64,000 bases of DNA from Alphaproteobacteria bacterium (GTDB lineage: Bacteria > Pseudomonadota > Alphaproteobacteria > Geminicoccales > Geminicoccaceae). Made by a program: the position numbers and the translations under genes. Under the pieces are notes generated by a model. That model saw only the letters and a list, made by a program, of their open reading frames with translations. It searched no databases and was not told the DNA's origin. The stretch covers positions 1 through 64,000 of the forward strand of contig JALSGP010000018.1 in NCBI GenBank assembly GCA_026982705.1, written 5' to 3'. Positions 35,402 to 47,506 of this stretch are shown piece after piece (the first letter of the stretch is position 1; each line of letters starts with the position of its first letter).

Positions 35402-36496
35402 GTGCCCGGCATCCGACTGGAACGGCTGGAGAAGCGCTTCGGCGAACAGACGGTGCTCCACGCCCTCGATCTCGTGGTGGACGAGGGCAGCTTCACCGTG
35501 CTGGTGGGCCCGTCCGGCTGCGGCAAGACCACCACCCTGCGGCTGATAGCCGGTCTCGAGACCCCCACCGCCGGCCGCATCCACATCGGCGACCGCGACG
35601 TCACCGGCCTCGAGCCGCGGGCGCGCAACGTGGCCATGGTCTTCCAGAACTATGCCCTCTACCCCCACATGACCGTCTACGACAACATGGCCTTCGGCCT
35701 CCGCGCCCGTCGCGTGCCCGAGGCGGAGATCCGCGCCCGCATCCGCCGGGTGGCGGCCATGCTCGGTCTCGAGGCGCTGTTGGATCGGCGTCCGCGCCAG
35801 CTCTCCGGCGGCCAGCAGCAGCGGGTGGCCATCGGCCGCGCCATCGTGCGCGAACCCGACGTCTTCCTCTTCGACGAGCCCCTCTCCAATCTCGACGCCG
35901 AGCTGCGGGTGGCCATGCGCGGCGAGCTGCGGCGTCTCCAGCGCCGTCTCGGCGTCACCACCCTCTACGTCACCCACGACCAGGAGGAGGCCATGACCCT
36001 CGGCGACCGCATCGCCGTCATGGAGGGCGGTCGCCTGCGCCAGTACGGCACGCCGCGGGAGATCTATTTCCGCCCCGCCGACCTCGTCGTCGCCCGCTTC
36101 GTGGGCAGTCCCGCCATGAACCTGATCGAGGGGACCCTTGGCCCCGACGGCTTCCGCGCATCCGATCTGGAGCTGCCGACGCTGCGCGGCCCGGCCGGAC
36201 CGGTGGTGCTGGGCATCCGCCCCGACGACATCCATCCCTTCCGCGAGGGCCGCGGCCTCGTCGGCCCCCTCGCCGCGCGGGTGGAACTGGTGGAACTGCT
36301 GGGGCCCAGGGCGGTGCTGACCCTGCGGCTGGGCGGACGCGAACTCACCGCCGTGATGGCGGAGGCGGAGGTGCGGGACCTGGGCGAGGGCGCCGGCCTC
36401 GCCCTCGGTCTCGATCCCGCCCGGCTGCATCTGTTCGACGCCAGGAGCGGCCGCCGGTTGCCGGATCCCGCCCCGGTTTCGGCCGCCGCCGGCTGA
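35402..36496 (+). CDS. ugpC: Sugar ABC transporter ATP-binding protein, MalK/UgpC-like
   Basis: The 364-residue ATPase has Walker [11 protein letters not shown], signature [15 protein letters not shown], Walker [17 protein letters not shown], and H-loop [17 protein letters not shown]-terminal MalK-type regulatory OB domain ([10 protein letters not shown]) follows. It starts with a GTG at 35402, 8 nt after the second permease. Such ATPases may serve several importers. The stop is 15 nt from the end of the converging thiolase gene. Confidence 0.92.
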   Translation: MPGIRLERLEKRFGEQTVLHALDLVVDEGSFTVLVGPSGCGKTTTLRLIAGLETPTAGRIHIGDRDVTGLEPRARNVAMVFQNYALYPHMTVYDNMAFGLRARRVPEAEIRARIRRVAAMLGLEALLDRRPRQLSGGQQQRVAIGRAIVREPDVFLFDEPLSNLDAELRVAMRGELRRLQRRLGVTTLYVTHDQEEAMTLGDRIAVMEGGRLRQYGTPREIYFRPADLVVARFVGSPAMNLIEGTLGPDGFRASDLELPTLRGPAGPVVLGIRPDDIHPFREGRGLVGPLAARVELVELLGPRAVLTLRLGGRELTAVMAEAEVRDLGEGAGLALGLDPARLHLFDARSGRRLPDPAPVSAAAG

Positions 36497-36511
36497 GCCG
36501 TGCCCGGCGGC

Positions 36512-37681
36512 TCAGCGGATGGCCTCGAGGATGCTCACATAGGAGGCGACGCAGGCGCCGCCCATGTTGTAGAGTCCGCCGAGGGCGGCGTCCTCCACCT
36601 GCATCCCGCCCGCCTCGCCGCGCACCTGCATGGCCACCAGCGCGTGCATGGAGACGCCGGTGGCGCCGATGGGATGGCCCTTGGCCTTGAGACCGCCCGA
36701 GGGATTGACGGGCAGTTTCCCGTCCTTCTCGGTCCAGCCCTCGAGGATCGCCCGCTCCCCCTCGCCGGGCGGGGTGAGGCCCATGGCCTCGTACTCGATG
36801 AGCTCGGCGATGGTGAAGCAGTCGTGGGTCTCCACCAGATCCAGATCCCACACCGACTCGAGCCGCGCCTGCTCCAGCGCCTTCGCCCACGCCACCCGGC
36901 AGCCCTCGAAGGCGACGATGTCGCGCCGGCTCATGGGCAGGAAGTCGTTGACGTGGACGGCGGCGCGGAAGGCCACCGCCTTGGGCATGGCCAGCGCCGT
37001 CTCCACGTCCGTCAGCACCAGCGCCGCCGCCCCGTCCGAGACCAGCGAGCAGTCGGTGCGCTTGAGGGGCGGCACCACCACCGGGTTCTTCTCCGATTCG
37101 GTGCGGCAGAACTCGACGCCCAGGTCCTTGCGCATCTGCGCCCAGGGATTGGCGCAGCCGTTCCTGTGGTTCTTGGCGGCGATGCGGGCCATGGCCTCGC
37201 TGCGGTCGCCGTAGCGCTGGAAGTAGCGCCGGGCGATCTCGGCGAAGACGCCCACGAAGCCGCCCTCGATGTCGCCCTCCTCCCGGAGATAGGCGGCCTT
37301 GCGCAGCACCCGCGCGATCTCCGGCCCGGGCAGGGCCGTCATCTTCTCCACCCCCACCACCAGCACGAAGCGCGCCCGCTTCGCCGCGATGGCCGCGAGG
37401 GCGTGATGGACGGCGGCGGAGCCGGTGGCGCAGGCGTTCTCCACCCGGGTGGCGGGTTTGAAGCGGAGCCGCTCGTCCGCCTGCAGCACCAGCGAGCTGG
37501 TGAACTCCTGTTCGACGAAGCCACCGTTGAAATGGCCGAGCACGATCTCGTCCACCTCCTCCGGGCCGATGCCGGCATCGGCGAGGGCACCGGTGGCGGC
37601 CTCCACCACCAGATCCTCCACCTCGCGTCCCTCGTGCTTGCCGAAGGGCAGATGGTGCCAGCCCACGATACAGGCGGTCAT
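36512..37681 (-). CDS. Thiolase-superfamily acyl-CoA acetyltransferase (SCP-x-like)
   Basis: The 389-residue protein has the thiolase fold with the nucleophilic Cys in ENACATGSAAVHHALAAI. The catalytic His is in KAKGHPIGATGVSMH, and GGLYNMGGACVASYVSILE occupies the second Cys region. It resembles SCP-x-type thiolases (acetyl-CoA acetyltransferase-like), which often act with an OB-fold partner; no partner gene is adjacent. It could take part in fatty-acid, sterol or aromatic catabolism. The clear ATG at 37681 is divergent from the GNAT gene. Confidence 0.85.
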   Translation of the reverse strand: MTACIVGWHHLPFGKHEGREVEDLVVEAATGALADAGIGPEEVDEIVLGHFNGGFVEQEFTSSLVLQADERLRFKPATRVENACATGSAAVHHALAAIAAKRARFVLVVGVEKMTALPGPEIARVLRKAAYLREEGDIEGGFVGVFAEIARRYFQRYGDRSEAMARIAAKNHRNGCANPWAQMRKDLGVEFCRTESEKNPVVVPPLKRTDCSLVSDGAAALVLTDVETALAMPKAVAFRAAVHVNDFLPMSRRDIVAFEGCRVAWAKALEQARLESVWDLDLVETHDCFTIAELIEYEAMGLTPPGEGERAILEGWTEKDGKLPVNPSGGLKAKGHPIGATGVSMHALVAMQVRGEAGGMQVEDAALGGLYNMGGACVASYVSILEAIR

Positions 37682-37918
37682 GGTGCGGCTCTCCTCTCGT
37701 CCGGGACCTCCCCGGGCCTCCCGCGCCGCATCTAGCCGCCGCTTCCGCCACCGGCAAGCGCGCCGGCATCTCCGCCGGTTGACCGGCGGCCCCGCCGTCC
37801 TATGGGAAGGGCATGCCGTGGCGCCCGGGTCCTCCTCCCCAGCGACGCCGACGATGCGCGTGAGTGCCGCGCGCGCGTCGTCCCGCCCGTTCCCGTCCCT
37901 CACGCCACGGTGTTCGCC

Positions 37919-38455
37919 ATGCTGCACGTCCGCCCCGAGCGGCCCGAGGATCGTTCCGCCGTCGAGGCCCTGTTCGACCGCACCTTCGGACCGGACCGGC
38001 ACCGCAGGACCTCCTACCGCTACCGCGACGGCCTGCCGCCCCTGAAGGAACTGTGTCTCGTCGCGGAGCTGGACGGCCGGCCGGTGGGGGCGGTGCGCTT
38101 CTGGCCGGTGCGCCTCGACCGGCGGCCGGCACTGCTGCTGGGGCCCCTCGCCATCGAACCCGCCCTCCACGGGCGGGGCATCGGCCGGCGGCTCGTGCGC
38201 GAGGCGCTGGCGCGGGCGCGGACGCGGGGCTGGCGGCTGGTGTTCCTGGTGGGCGATCCGCCCTACTATCGCCGCTTCGGCTTCCGGCCGGTGCCGCCGG
38301 GCATCGTCATGCCCGGCGAGGATCCGGGGCGGCTGCTCTGGCGGCGGCTGGGACGCGGTGGCATGCCGCGGCGCGGCGTGCTGCGCCGAGCCGAGGCGCC
38401 GGTGGCGCACGCCGGAGCGCCGGCCGCCCTCGATGCCGTGGGAGGCGGGCCGTGA
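37919..38455 (+). CDS. GNAT-family N-acetyltransferase
   Basis: The 178-residue protein has the GNAT core: LHVRPERPEDRSAVEALFD at the start, a beta strand LCLVAELDGRPVGAVRFWPV, then LLLGPLAIEPALHGRGIGRRLVREALARAR, which contains the acetyl-CoA loop (RGIGRR). A final YYRRFGFRPV block follows. The acceptor is unknown. The ATG at 37919 is chosen because upstream frame sequence is not family-like. Its TGA overlaps the GTG of the ELM1 gene. Confidence 0.8.
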   Translation: MLHVRPERPEDRSAVEALFDRTFGPDRHRRTSYRYRDGLPPLKELCLVAELDGRPVGAVRFWPVRLDRRPALLLGPLAIEPALHGRGIGRRLVREALARARTRGWRLVFLVGDPPYYRRFGFRPVPPGIVMPGEDPGRLLWRRLGRGGMPRRGVLRRAEAPVAHAGAPAALDAVGGGP

Positions 38456-39594
38456 GCGGGCGCTTCTGGCTGCTGGTCTCCGACAAGCTCGGCGACAACG
38501 CGCAGGTGCGGCTGCTGGCGCGGGCCTCGGGCCTGCCCTTCGAGGAACGGCACCTCGCCATGAAGCCGCGCTGGGTGCACGGCAAGCCGCCGCTCCACCC
38601 GGGCATCGACCATCTCGATCCCGCCCGCTCCGATCCCCTCGCCCCGCCCTGGCCGGATCTGGTGCTCACCATCGGTCGCCGGCTCGCCCGGGTGGCGCTG
38701 TGGATCCGCGCACGGAGCGGCGGCCGCACCCGTCTCGCCCTGGTGGGGCGACCGCGGCGCGGCCTCCGCACCTTCGATCTGGTGGTGGTCCCGCCGCAGT
38801 ACCGGGTCCCCGAAGCGCCCGGCATCGTCCGCCTCCACCTGCCCCTCTTCGGCGTCGATGCCGACCGTCTCGCCGCGGCGCGCGAACGCTGGCGGTGCGA
38901 ACTCGCGGCGCTGCCGCGGCCGCTCACGGCGGTGCTGGTGGGCGGCGCCACCCGCCCCTTCCGCTTCGGGGCCGCCGAGGCCCGTCGCCTCGCCGCCGAC
39001 CTCCTGGCGCTGCGGGCGCGGGAGGGCGGCAGCCTCTACGTCACCACCAGCCGCCGCACCGGCCCCGTGGCGGAGGAGGCCCTTGTCGCCGCCCTCGGCG
39101 GCGACGCCCGCGTCTTCCGCTTCCGCCCGGACGCCCCCGACAATCCCTATCTGGGCCTCCTCGCCCATGCCGATCGCTTCGTGGTGACGGGCGATTCCGT
39201 GTCCATGATGGTGGAGGTGATCCGCCTCGGCCGTCCCCTCGCCGTCTGGCCGCTGCCGCACCGACGCGATCCCCTCACCCGCCTCGAGGACCTCTGGCGG
39301 CGGCTGCGCGACCCGGAAGGCCCCCTCGCGCCCCTCGCCCGCCGGCTCCTCCGCCATGCGCCGGTCTCCGCGCCCCGTGACCTCGAGGGGTTCTGGCGCT
39401 ACCTTCGCGCGCGGCGGCTCGCGGTGGCCTTCGGCGAGCCCTTCCGTCCCCCGCCGCCGGTGGGCGGGGAGGATCTGGCACGGGCGGCGGCGGCGCTGCG
39501 GCGGCTGGCGGTGGCGCCGTGGGAACGGCGGTTGGATCCCGGACGGGGATCCGCTAACGAGGGACGGGCGTGCGGGGAGCCCCGGTCACGGTGA
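38452..39594 (+). CDS. ELM1/GtrOC1-family protein, probable glycosyltransferase-like
   Basis: This 380-residue alphaproteobacterial protein belongs to the mitochondrial fission ELM1-like family. The start FWLLVSDKLGDNAQVRLLARASGLPFEERHL and the segments LTIGRRLARVALWIRARSGGRTRLALVGRPR and VTGDSVSMMVEVIRLGRPLAVWPLP are typical. The fold is GT-B-like and a carbohydrate role is inferred. Start GTG 38452 overlaps the GNAT stop (GTGA), suggesting one transcript. The last ~25 residues are a low-complexity basic tail. Confidence 0.75.
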   Translation: MSGRFWLLVSDKLGDNAQVRLLARASGLPFEERHLAMKPRWVHGKPPLHPGIDHLDPARSDPLAPPWPDLVLTIGRRLARVALWIRARSGGRTRLALVGRPRRGLRTFDLVVVPPQYRVPEAPGIVRLHLPLFGVDADRLAAARERWRCELAALPRPLTAVLVGGATRPFRFGAAEARRLAADLLALRAREGGSLYVTTSRRTGPVAEEALVAALGGDARVFRFRPDAPDNPYLGLLAHADRFVVTGDSVSMMVEVIRLGRPLAVWPLPHRRDPLTRLEDLWRRLRDPEGPLAPLARRLLRHAPVSAPRDLEGFWRYLRARRLAVAFGEPFRPPPPVGGEDLARAAAALRRLAVAPWERRLDPGRGSANEGRACGEPRSR

Positions 39595-39596
39595 AG

Positions 39597-40595
39597 ATGA
39601 ACCTGTTCCAGTTCCACGTACCTCCCGACCGGATCCTGCGCGAGATCGTGGTGCGGAGCATCTTCTTCCTTCCGGCCGAGACGCGCCGGCGGATCGAACG
39701 TCTGCACCGTGGCTGGGAGGAGTACCGGCGTCTGCGTCGCGCCGACGCGGTGGTGGTGTCCTACGGCAAGAGCGGCCGCACCTGGCTCAGGATGCTGCTC
39801 TCGCGCTGGTTCCAGCTCCGCTACGGCCTGCCGCCGCACGCCATGCTGGGGTTCGACAACTTCCACCGTGCCGATCCCCGCATCCCGAAGATCTTCTTCA
39901 CCCACGACAACTATCTCCGCGACTGGACCGGCCATCGGGACGACCGGCGGGACTTCTACGACCGCCGCACCGTCCTCCTGGTGCGCGATCCCCGCGACGT
40001 GGCGGTCTCGCAGTTCTTCCAGTGGAAGTACCGCATGCGCGCGGCCAAGAAGCGCCTCAACCGCTATCCGCTGGAGGAGGTGGACCTCTACGACTTCGTC
40101 ACGGGACCGGCCGGCCTTCCGCGCATCGTCGACTTCCTCAACGCCTGGGCGCGGGAACTGCCGAGGATCCGCGAGCTGCTGGTGGTGCGTTACGAGGACA
40201 TGCGCGCGGACACCGCCCGTGAACTCCGCCGCATCCTCGAGTTTCTGGGCGAGCGGCCCACCGACGCCGAGCTCGCCGACTGCGTCACCTTCGCCAGCGT
40301 CGAGAACATGCGCCGGCTGGAGGAGCGGCGGGTGTTCCGCCTCGCCGGCACGCGCCTCGTCCCCGGCCAGCGGGGCAATCCCGACTCCTACAAGGTGCGG
40401 CGCGCCAAGGTGGGCGGTTGGCGCGACTATTTCGACGACGCCCAGATCCGGGCCATCGACGCCTATGTGCGCGAGCGCCTCGATCCGGTCTTCGGCTACG
40501 TGGCGGCGGGCGTGCCGGCGGCCGGGCGCGCGGTGCGGCCGGAGGGCGAGGCCGCCGTGGTGGCAACCGATCCGAGCGGAGGTGACGTCCGATGA
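39597..40595 (+). CDS. Sulfotransferase (PAPS-dependent)
   Basis: The 332-residue protein has the 5'-phosphosulfate-binding loop VSYGKSGRTWLRMLL and the 3'-phosphate motif LLVRDPRDVAVSQFFQWKYR. The C-terminal PAPS-loop RRAKVGGWRDYF follows, as in the sulfotransferase_1/3 family. It would move sulfate from PAPS to a sugar, lipid or phenolic acceptor. The ATG at 39597 comes 2 nt after the ELM1 stop; a GTG at 39570 would overlap that gene. No PAPS synthesis genes are nearby. Together with its neighbours it looks like a surface-glycan or lipid-modifying cassette. Confidence 0.85.
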   Translation: MNLFQFHVPPDRILREIVVRSIFFLPAETRRRIERLHRGWEEYRRLRRADAVVVSYGKSGRTWLRMLLSRWFQLRYGLPPHAMLGFDNFHRADPRIPKIFFTHDNYLRDWTGHRDDRRDFYDRRTVLLVRDPRDVAVSQFFQWKYRMRAAKKRLNRYPLEEVDLYDFVTGPAGLPRIVDFLNAWARELPRIRELLVVRYEDMRADTARELRRILEFLGERPTDAELADCVTFASVENMRRLEERRVFRLAGTRLVPGQRGNPDSYKVRRAKVGGWRDYFDDAQIRAIDAYVRERLDPVFGYVAAGVPAAGRAVRPEGEAAVVATDPSGGDVR

Positions 40596-41530
40596 AACCC
40601 AAGGTGTTCGTCCACACCAACCACAAGCAGATGGTGGGGGCCCTCGTCTCGGCCTACTCCATGAAGCGCCAGAGCGCCCATCCCGAGGCCTTCGACGTGG
40701 AGCTCATCGAGCACCGCAACTGGCGCCACATGTTCGACAAATACGAGGGTCGCGAGTATCTGCGCGACAACACCACCCGCCGCTGGCTCAACGACGATCT
40801 CCAGTCCTTCACGCCGCTGCGCTTCGCGCCGCCCCAGCTCATGGACTATCGGGGCCGGGCGGTGGTGGTGGACCCGGACGTCTTCGCCGTGGGCGACGTG
40901 TGGGAACTGCTCTCCCGGGACATGGAGGGCAAGGCCATCTGGTGCTGCACCCGCGGCAAGGGGCCGCGCAACCATCCCGCCAGCTCGGTCATGCTGCTGG
41001 ACTGCGGCAAGCTCACCCACTGGAAGCTGGAGGAGGACTTCGACAGGCTCTTCCGGAAGGAACGTGAATACAAGACCTGGATGAACCTCGGCTACGAGGA
41101 TCCGGAGACCATCGGCATCCTGCCGCCGGAGTGGAATCACTTCGACATCCTCAACGAGAAGACCAAGCTCATCCACAACACGAAGCGCCGGACCCAGCCC
41201 TGGAAGACCGGCCTGCCGGTGGACTTCATCCCCTCCGAGAACAATCCCTACAGCCCCTTCGCCTGGCTGATGTTCGTCCGCCGCAGGCTGTTCGGCGAGT
41301 ACGCCTTCCTCGGTCACTACAGGCCCCATCCCGACAAGCGCCAGGAGGATCTCTTCTTCGGCTATCTCAAGGAGTGCGTCGAGAAGGGCATCGTCACCGA
41401 GGAACTCCTGAAGGAGGCCATGCGCAACAACTGGGTGCGCCACGACGCGTACGAGGTGCTGGCGAAGGTGCCGCCGGTGGACGAGACCCTCGCCGCCGTG
41501 CGGCGCGGGGCGCTGGCCCGCGCGGCCTGA
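40592..41530 (+). CDS. Glycosyltransferase-like (GT8-like) protein
   Basis: The 312-residue protein starts VFVHTNHKQMVGALVSAYSMKRQS, resembling nucleotide-sugar-dependent GT-A transferases. It contains a DPD metal-binding-type motif in GRAVVVDPDVFAVGDVW, then a SSVMLLDCGKL segment and an HNTKRRTQPWKTG block typical of the C-terminal part of GT8-like enzymes. Acceptor and sugar are unknown. The ATG overlaps the sulfotransferase stop (ATGA). Length is normal for such transferases. Confidence 0.65.
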   Translation: MKPKVFVHTNHKQMVGALVSAYSMKRQSAHPEAFDVELIEHRNWRHMFDKYEGREYLRDNTTRRWLNDDLQSFTPLRFAPPQLMDYRGRAVVVDPDVFAVGDVWELLSRDMEGKAIWCCTRGKGPRNHPASSVMLLDCGKLTHWKLEEDFDRLFRKEREYKTWMNLGYEDPETIGILPPEWNHFDILNEKTKLIHNTKRRTQPWKTGLPVDFIPSENNPYSPFAWLMFVRRRLFGEYAFLGHYRPHPDKRQEDLFFGYLKECVEKGIVTEELLKEAMRNNWVRHDAYEVLAKVPPVDETLAAVRRGALARAA

Positions 41531-41735
41531 ACGCACCCCGCCATCGGCGTCGGTGACGGACCGCCGCATTGTGCACCGCAGCGCGGCGGAACGTCACCGT
41601 GCGGTGGACAGCCGGCAGCGGGACGGGTAGACGGTGCGGCGGCCCCGCGCGGCCGCGGGCGGGGCGTCTTCGGCATTCCGTCGCACAAGGGTTCACCAGA
41701 GCTGCGATCCCGACCTTCGAGGGGGGTGGAGACAC

Positions 41736-43865
<2,130 letters not shown>

Positions 43866-43890
43866 GCGGCGGCCCACACCGTCCGCGTCC

Positions 43891-43918
43891 CACGGCCCGG
43901 CCCCCGTGCCGGGCCGTG
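43891..43918 (+). terminator. Rho-independent-like terminator after hppA
   Basis: A perfect 11-bp stem (CACGGCCCGGC and GCCGGGCCGTG) with a 6-nt loop CCCCGT is followed by TCCTTTCC. It is 25 nt after the hppA stop and separates it from dnaE. Confidence 0.7.
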
Positions 43919-43992
43919 TCCTTTCCGGCCCTTGCCGGGCGCCCGGGTCCCCCGCATCTTGGGCCCGCGGTCCGTCCCCGGGGAGAGCGTCG

Positions 43993-46900
43993 GTGGCCCT
44001 CGCCCCCTTCGTCCATCTGCGCGTCCGCTCCTGCTATTCGCTCCTGGGCAGCACCGTCCGTCACGAGGAGCTGGTGGCGGCCTGCCGGCGTCACCGCATG
44101 CCGGCGGTGGCGGTGACCGACGAGGCCAATCTCTTCGGCGTCGTACGCTTCTGCGAGACCGCGATGCGCGCCGGCATCCAACCGGTGGTGGGGCTGCTGC
44201 TGCCGCTCAGGGTGCCGGGCGGAGAGCTCCGGCGCGGCCGCCGCGGCGCGGACGGACCGCCGGCGCTGCTGCCGCTGCTGGCCCGTGACGAGACCGGCTA
44301 CGCCCATCTGCTGGCCCTCGCCAGTGCCGCCCATCTCGAGGCCCGCGACGGCGAGCCGGCCGTCGATCTCGCCCGCCTCGAGGCCCTGGCCGAGGGCCTC
44401 GTCTGCCTCACCGGCGGCGCCTTCGGCCCGCTCGGCCGGCTGCTCCTGGCCGGCGAGCGGCAGGCGGCGGAGGCGCTCCTCGATCGCCTCGTCCGCGCCT
44501 TCGGTGATGCCCTCTACGTGGAGATCCAGCGCCACGGCCTGCCGGAGGAGGCACGCACGGAGGAGATCTTCCTGGAATGGGCCTATGCGCGGGATCTGCC
44601 GCTGGTGGCCACCCAGGACGTCCGCTTCCTGGAGCCGGAGATGCACGAGCCCACCGAGGCGCTGCTGTGCATCGCCGCCGGTACCACCCTCGGCGATCCC
44701 GAACGGCCCCGTCTCTCCCCGGAACAGCGCTTCAAGAGCCCGGAGGAGATGGTGGCGCTGTTCGCCGATCTGCCGGAGGCGGTCCACAACACGCTGGTGG
44801 TGGCCCGCCGCTGCGCGGTGGCGGCGCCGCACCGCCGCCCCATTCTCCCCCATTTCCCCACCGAGGGCGGGCGCAGCGAGGCGGAGGAGCTCAGGGCGCG
44901 GGCACGGGCCGGGCTGGAGGAGCGCCTGCGCCGGCACGTCTTCCCGCGCTTCCCCGCGGCGGAGCACGAGGCGCGGCGACGGGAGTACGGGGAACGTCTC
45001 GAATACGAGCTCGACGTCATCGAGCGCATGGGCTTTCCCGGCTACTTCCTGATCGTCGCCGACTTCATCGGCTGGGCCAAGGGGCGGGGCATCCCGGTGG
45101 GACCGGGCCGCGGCTCCGGAGCCGGTTCGCTGGTGGCCTGGGCGCTGGGCATCACCGACCTCGATCCCATCCGCTGGGGACTGCTCTTCGAGCGCTTCCT
45201 CAATCCCGAGCGGGTGTCCATGCCGGACTTCGACGTGGACTTCTGCCAGGACCGCCGCGACGAGGTCATCGACTACGTCCGCCGCCGCTACGGCGACGAC
45301 CGGGTGGCCCACATCATCACCTTCGGCAAGCTGCAGGCCCGGGCGGTGCTGCGGGACGTGGGGCGGGTGCTGGGCCTGCCCTACGGACTGGTAGACCGGG
45401 TGGCGAAGCTGGTACCGCACAATCCCGCCGATCCGGTGAGCCTCGACCGGGCGCTGGAGATGGAACCGCGGCTGCGGGAGCTGGGCGAGTCGGATCCCCG
45501 CATCGCCCGCATGATCGACATCGCCCGCCGCCTCGAGGGGCTGCCGCGCCATGCCTCCACCCACGCCGCCGGCGTGGTGATCGGCGACCGGCCGCTGGTG
45601 GAGCTGATCCCCCTCTACCGCGATCCCCGCTCCACCATGCCGGTCACCCAGTTCGACATGAAGGACGTGGAGAAGGCCGGTCTCGTCAAGTTCGACTTCC
45701 TCGGCCTCACCACCCTCACCATGCTGCGGCTGGCGGAGGAGCTGGTGAACCGCCACGGCACGCCCCTCGAACTGGACCGCATCCCCCTCGACGACCCGGC
45801 CACCTACGAGCTCCTCTCCCGCGCCGAGACCGCCGGCGTGTTCCAGCTGGAATCCGGCGGCATGCGGGACGCGCTGCGGCGGCTGCGGCCGGACCGGTTC
45901 GAGGATCTGATCGCCATCGTCTCCCTCTACCGGCCGGGACCGATGGACAACATTCCCCGCTACGTGAACGTCAAGCACGGCCTCGAGCAGCCCAGCTATC
46001 TCCATCCCGCCCTCAAGCCGATCCTCTCCGAGACCAATGGCGTCATCATCTATCAGGAGCAGGTGATGCAGATCGCCCAGCGGCTGGCCGGCTACACGCT
46101 GGGCGGGGCCGATCTCCTGCGTCGCGCCATGGGCAAGAAGATCAAGGAGGAGATGGACGCCCAGCGCGGCGTGTTCGTGAAGGGCGCGGTGGCGCGCGGC
46201 ATTCCCGAGGACGTGGCGGCCGCCATCTTCGATCAGGTGGCCAAGTTCGCCTCGTACGGCTTCAACAAGAGCCATGCCGCCGCCTACGCCCTCCTCGCCT
46301 ACCGCACCGCCTATCTCAAGGCCAACCACCCGGTGGAGTTCTTCGCCGCGGTGCTCACCATGGAAATGGCGAACCAGGAGAAGATCGCCGCCTACCGGCA
46401 GGAGATGCGGGCGCGCGGCATCCCCCTCCAGCCGCCGGACGTCAACCGCTCGGGGGTGCGCTTCGAGGTGGAGGAGGGACCGGAGGGCCGCGGCGTCCGT
46501 TACGCCCTGCCGGCCCTCAAGGGCGTGGGCGTGCAGGCGGTGGAGGCGGTGGTGGCCGAGCGGGCCCGCGGCGGTCCCTTCGCGGATCTGTTCGACTTCG
46601 CCGCCCGTCTCGGCCCCGGCGTGGTCAACCGGCGGCTGCTGGAGGCGCTGATCTGTGCCGGCGCCTTCGACTCGCTGGAGCCCAACCGGCGACGGCTGTT
46701 CGAGGCCGTCGACGCGGCCCTGCGCCATGCTCAGGCGGTGGCACGCGCGCGCGAGGAGAGCACGCACGCCCTCTTCGCCGACGAGCTGCTGCGACCGCCG
46801 GCGCCGCCGCTGCCGGAGGTGGCCGACTGGCCCCATCTGGAGCGCCTGCAGCAGGAACTGGCGGTGGTGGGCTTCCATCTCTCGGCCCATCCCCTCGATG

Positions 46901-47472
46901 GCTTCGCCGAGGAGCTGGCGCGGCTGGGCGTGGTGCCGGCGGCCGCCCTCCAGGAGGAACCGCGGCGCTTCGACGGCCGGCGGGTGCGGCTCGCCGGCGT
47001 GGTGCTGGCCAAACAGGAGCGCACGGGCGCCCGCAGCCGCTTCGCCTTCGTCCAGCTCTCCGATCCCAGCGCCCGCTTCGAGGTCGCCGTCTTCTCCGAC
47101 CTGCTGGCGCGCTGCCGCGAGCTCCTCGAGGCGCGCGAGCGTCCCCTCTATCTGGAGGCGGACGCCCGCCTCGACGGTGAGGAGATCAAGCTGGTGGCGC
47201 AGGAGATCCAGCCGCTGGATTCCCGCCTCGCCCGCGGCGGGCCGAGCTGGCTGGAAGTGGAGGTGCGCGATCCCCTCGCCCTCGAGACGCTGGCGGCGAT
47301 GGTGGCGGACGGGAGCGGAGGCGGCGGTTTCCGTCTGCGCCTGCTGATTCCCGTGGACGGGGTGCGGGTGGTGGTGGAACTGCCGCCGGAACGGGTCGTG
47401 CCCTGGACCCGCCGTCGCGACCTGGAGCGGCTGGACGGCCTGAGGGTGCTGGAGCACGGGGCGGCGGCCTGA
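43993..47472 (+). CDS. dnaE: DNA polymerase III subunit alpha
   Basis: The 1159-residue replicative polymerase has an N-terminal PHP domain (FVHLRVRSCYSLLGSTVR, then AVTDEANLFGVVRF). The catalytic palm has PGRGSGAGSLVAW and the acidic PDFDVDF metal-binding pair. The helical finger region (KSHAAAYALLAYRTAYLKANHPVEFF) and a C-terminal OB domain (VRLAGVVLAKQERTG...LSDPSARFEVAVFSDLL) follow. Several PHP metal residues seem replaced, for example SCYSLL where many have HSEYSLL-like residues; this is common in DnaE. The GTG at 43993 follows GGGGAGAG. It replicates the chromosome in complex with the clamp and exonuclease subunits. Confidence 0.95.
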   Translation: MALAPFVHLRVRSCYSLLGSTVRHEELVAACRRHRMPAVAVTDEANLFGVVRFCETAMRAGIQPVVGLLLPLRVPGGELRRGRRGADGPPALLPLLARDETGYAHLLALASAAHLEARDGEPAVDLARLEALAEGLVCLTGGAFGPLGRLLLAGERQAAEALLDRLVRAFGDALYVEIQRHGLPEEARTEEIFLEWAYARDLPLVATQDVRFLEPEMHEPTEALLCIAAGTTLGDPERPRLSPEQRFKSPEEMVALFADLPEAVHNTLVVARRCAVAAPHRRPILPHFPTEGGRSEAEELRARARAGLEERLRRHVFPRFPAAEHEARRREYGERLEYELDVIERMGFPGYFLIVADFIGWAKGRGIPVGPGRGSGAGSLVAWALGITDLDPIRWGLLFERFLNPERVSMPDFDVDFCQDRRDEVIDYVRRRYGDDRVAHIITFGKLQARAVLRDVGRVLGLPYGLVDRVAKLVPHNPADPVSLDRALEMEPRLRELGESDPRIARMIDIARRLEGLPRHASTHAAGVVIGDRPLVELIPLYRDPRSTMPVTQFDMKDVEKAGLVKFDFLGLTTLTMLRLAEELVNRHGTPLELDRIPLDDPATYELLSRAETAGVFQLESGGMRDALRRLRPDRFEDLIAIVSLYRPGPMDNIPRYVNVKHGLEQPSYLHPALKPILSETNGVIIYQEQVMQIAQRLAGYTLGGADLLRRAMGKKIKEEMDAQRGVFVKGAVARGIPEDVAAAIFDQVAKFASYGFNKSHAAAYALLAYRTAYLKANHPVEFFAAVLTMEMANQEKIAAYRQEMRARGIPLQPPDVNRSGVRFEVEEGPEGRGVRYALPALKGVGVQAVEAVVAERARGGPFADLFDFAARLGPGVVNRRLLEALICAGAFDSLEPNRRRLFEAVDAALRHAQAVARAREESTHALFADELLRPPAPPLPEVADWPHLERLQQELAVVGFHLSAHPLDGFAEELARLGVVPAAALQEEPRRFDGRRVRLAGVVLAKQERTGARSRFAFVQLSDPSARFEVAVFSDLLARCRELLEARERPLYLEADARLDGEEIKLVAQEIQPLDSRLARGGPSWLEVEVRDPLALETLAAMVADGSGGGGFRLRLLIPVDGVRVVVELPPERVVPWTRRRDLERLDGLRVLEHGAAA

Positions 47473-47506
47473 TTCCTCGCCGCGCCGCGGGGTGACCCGG
47501 GGTCGC

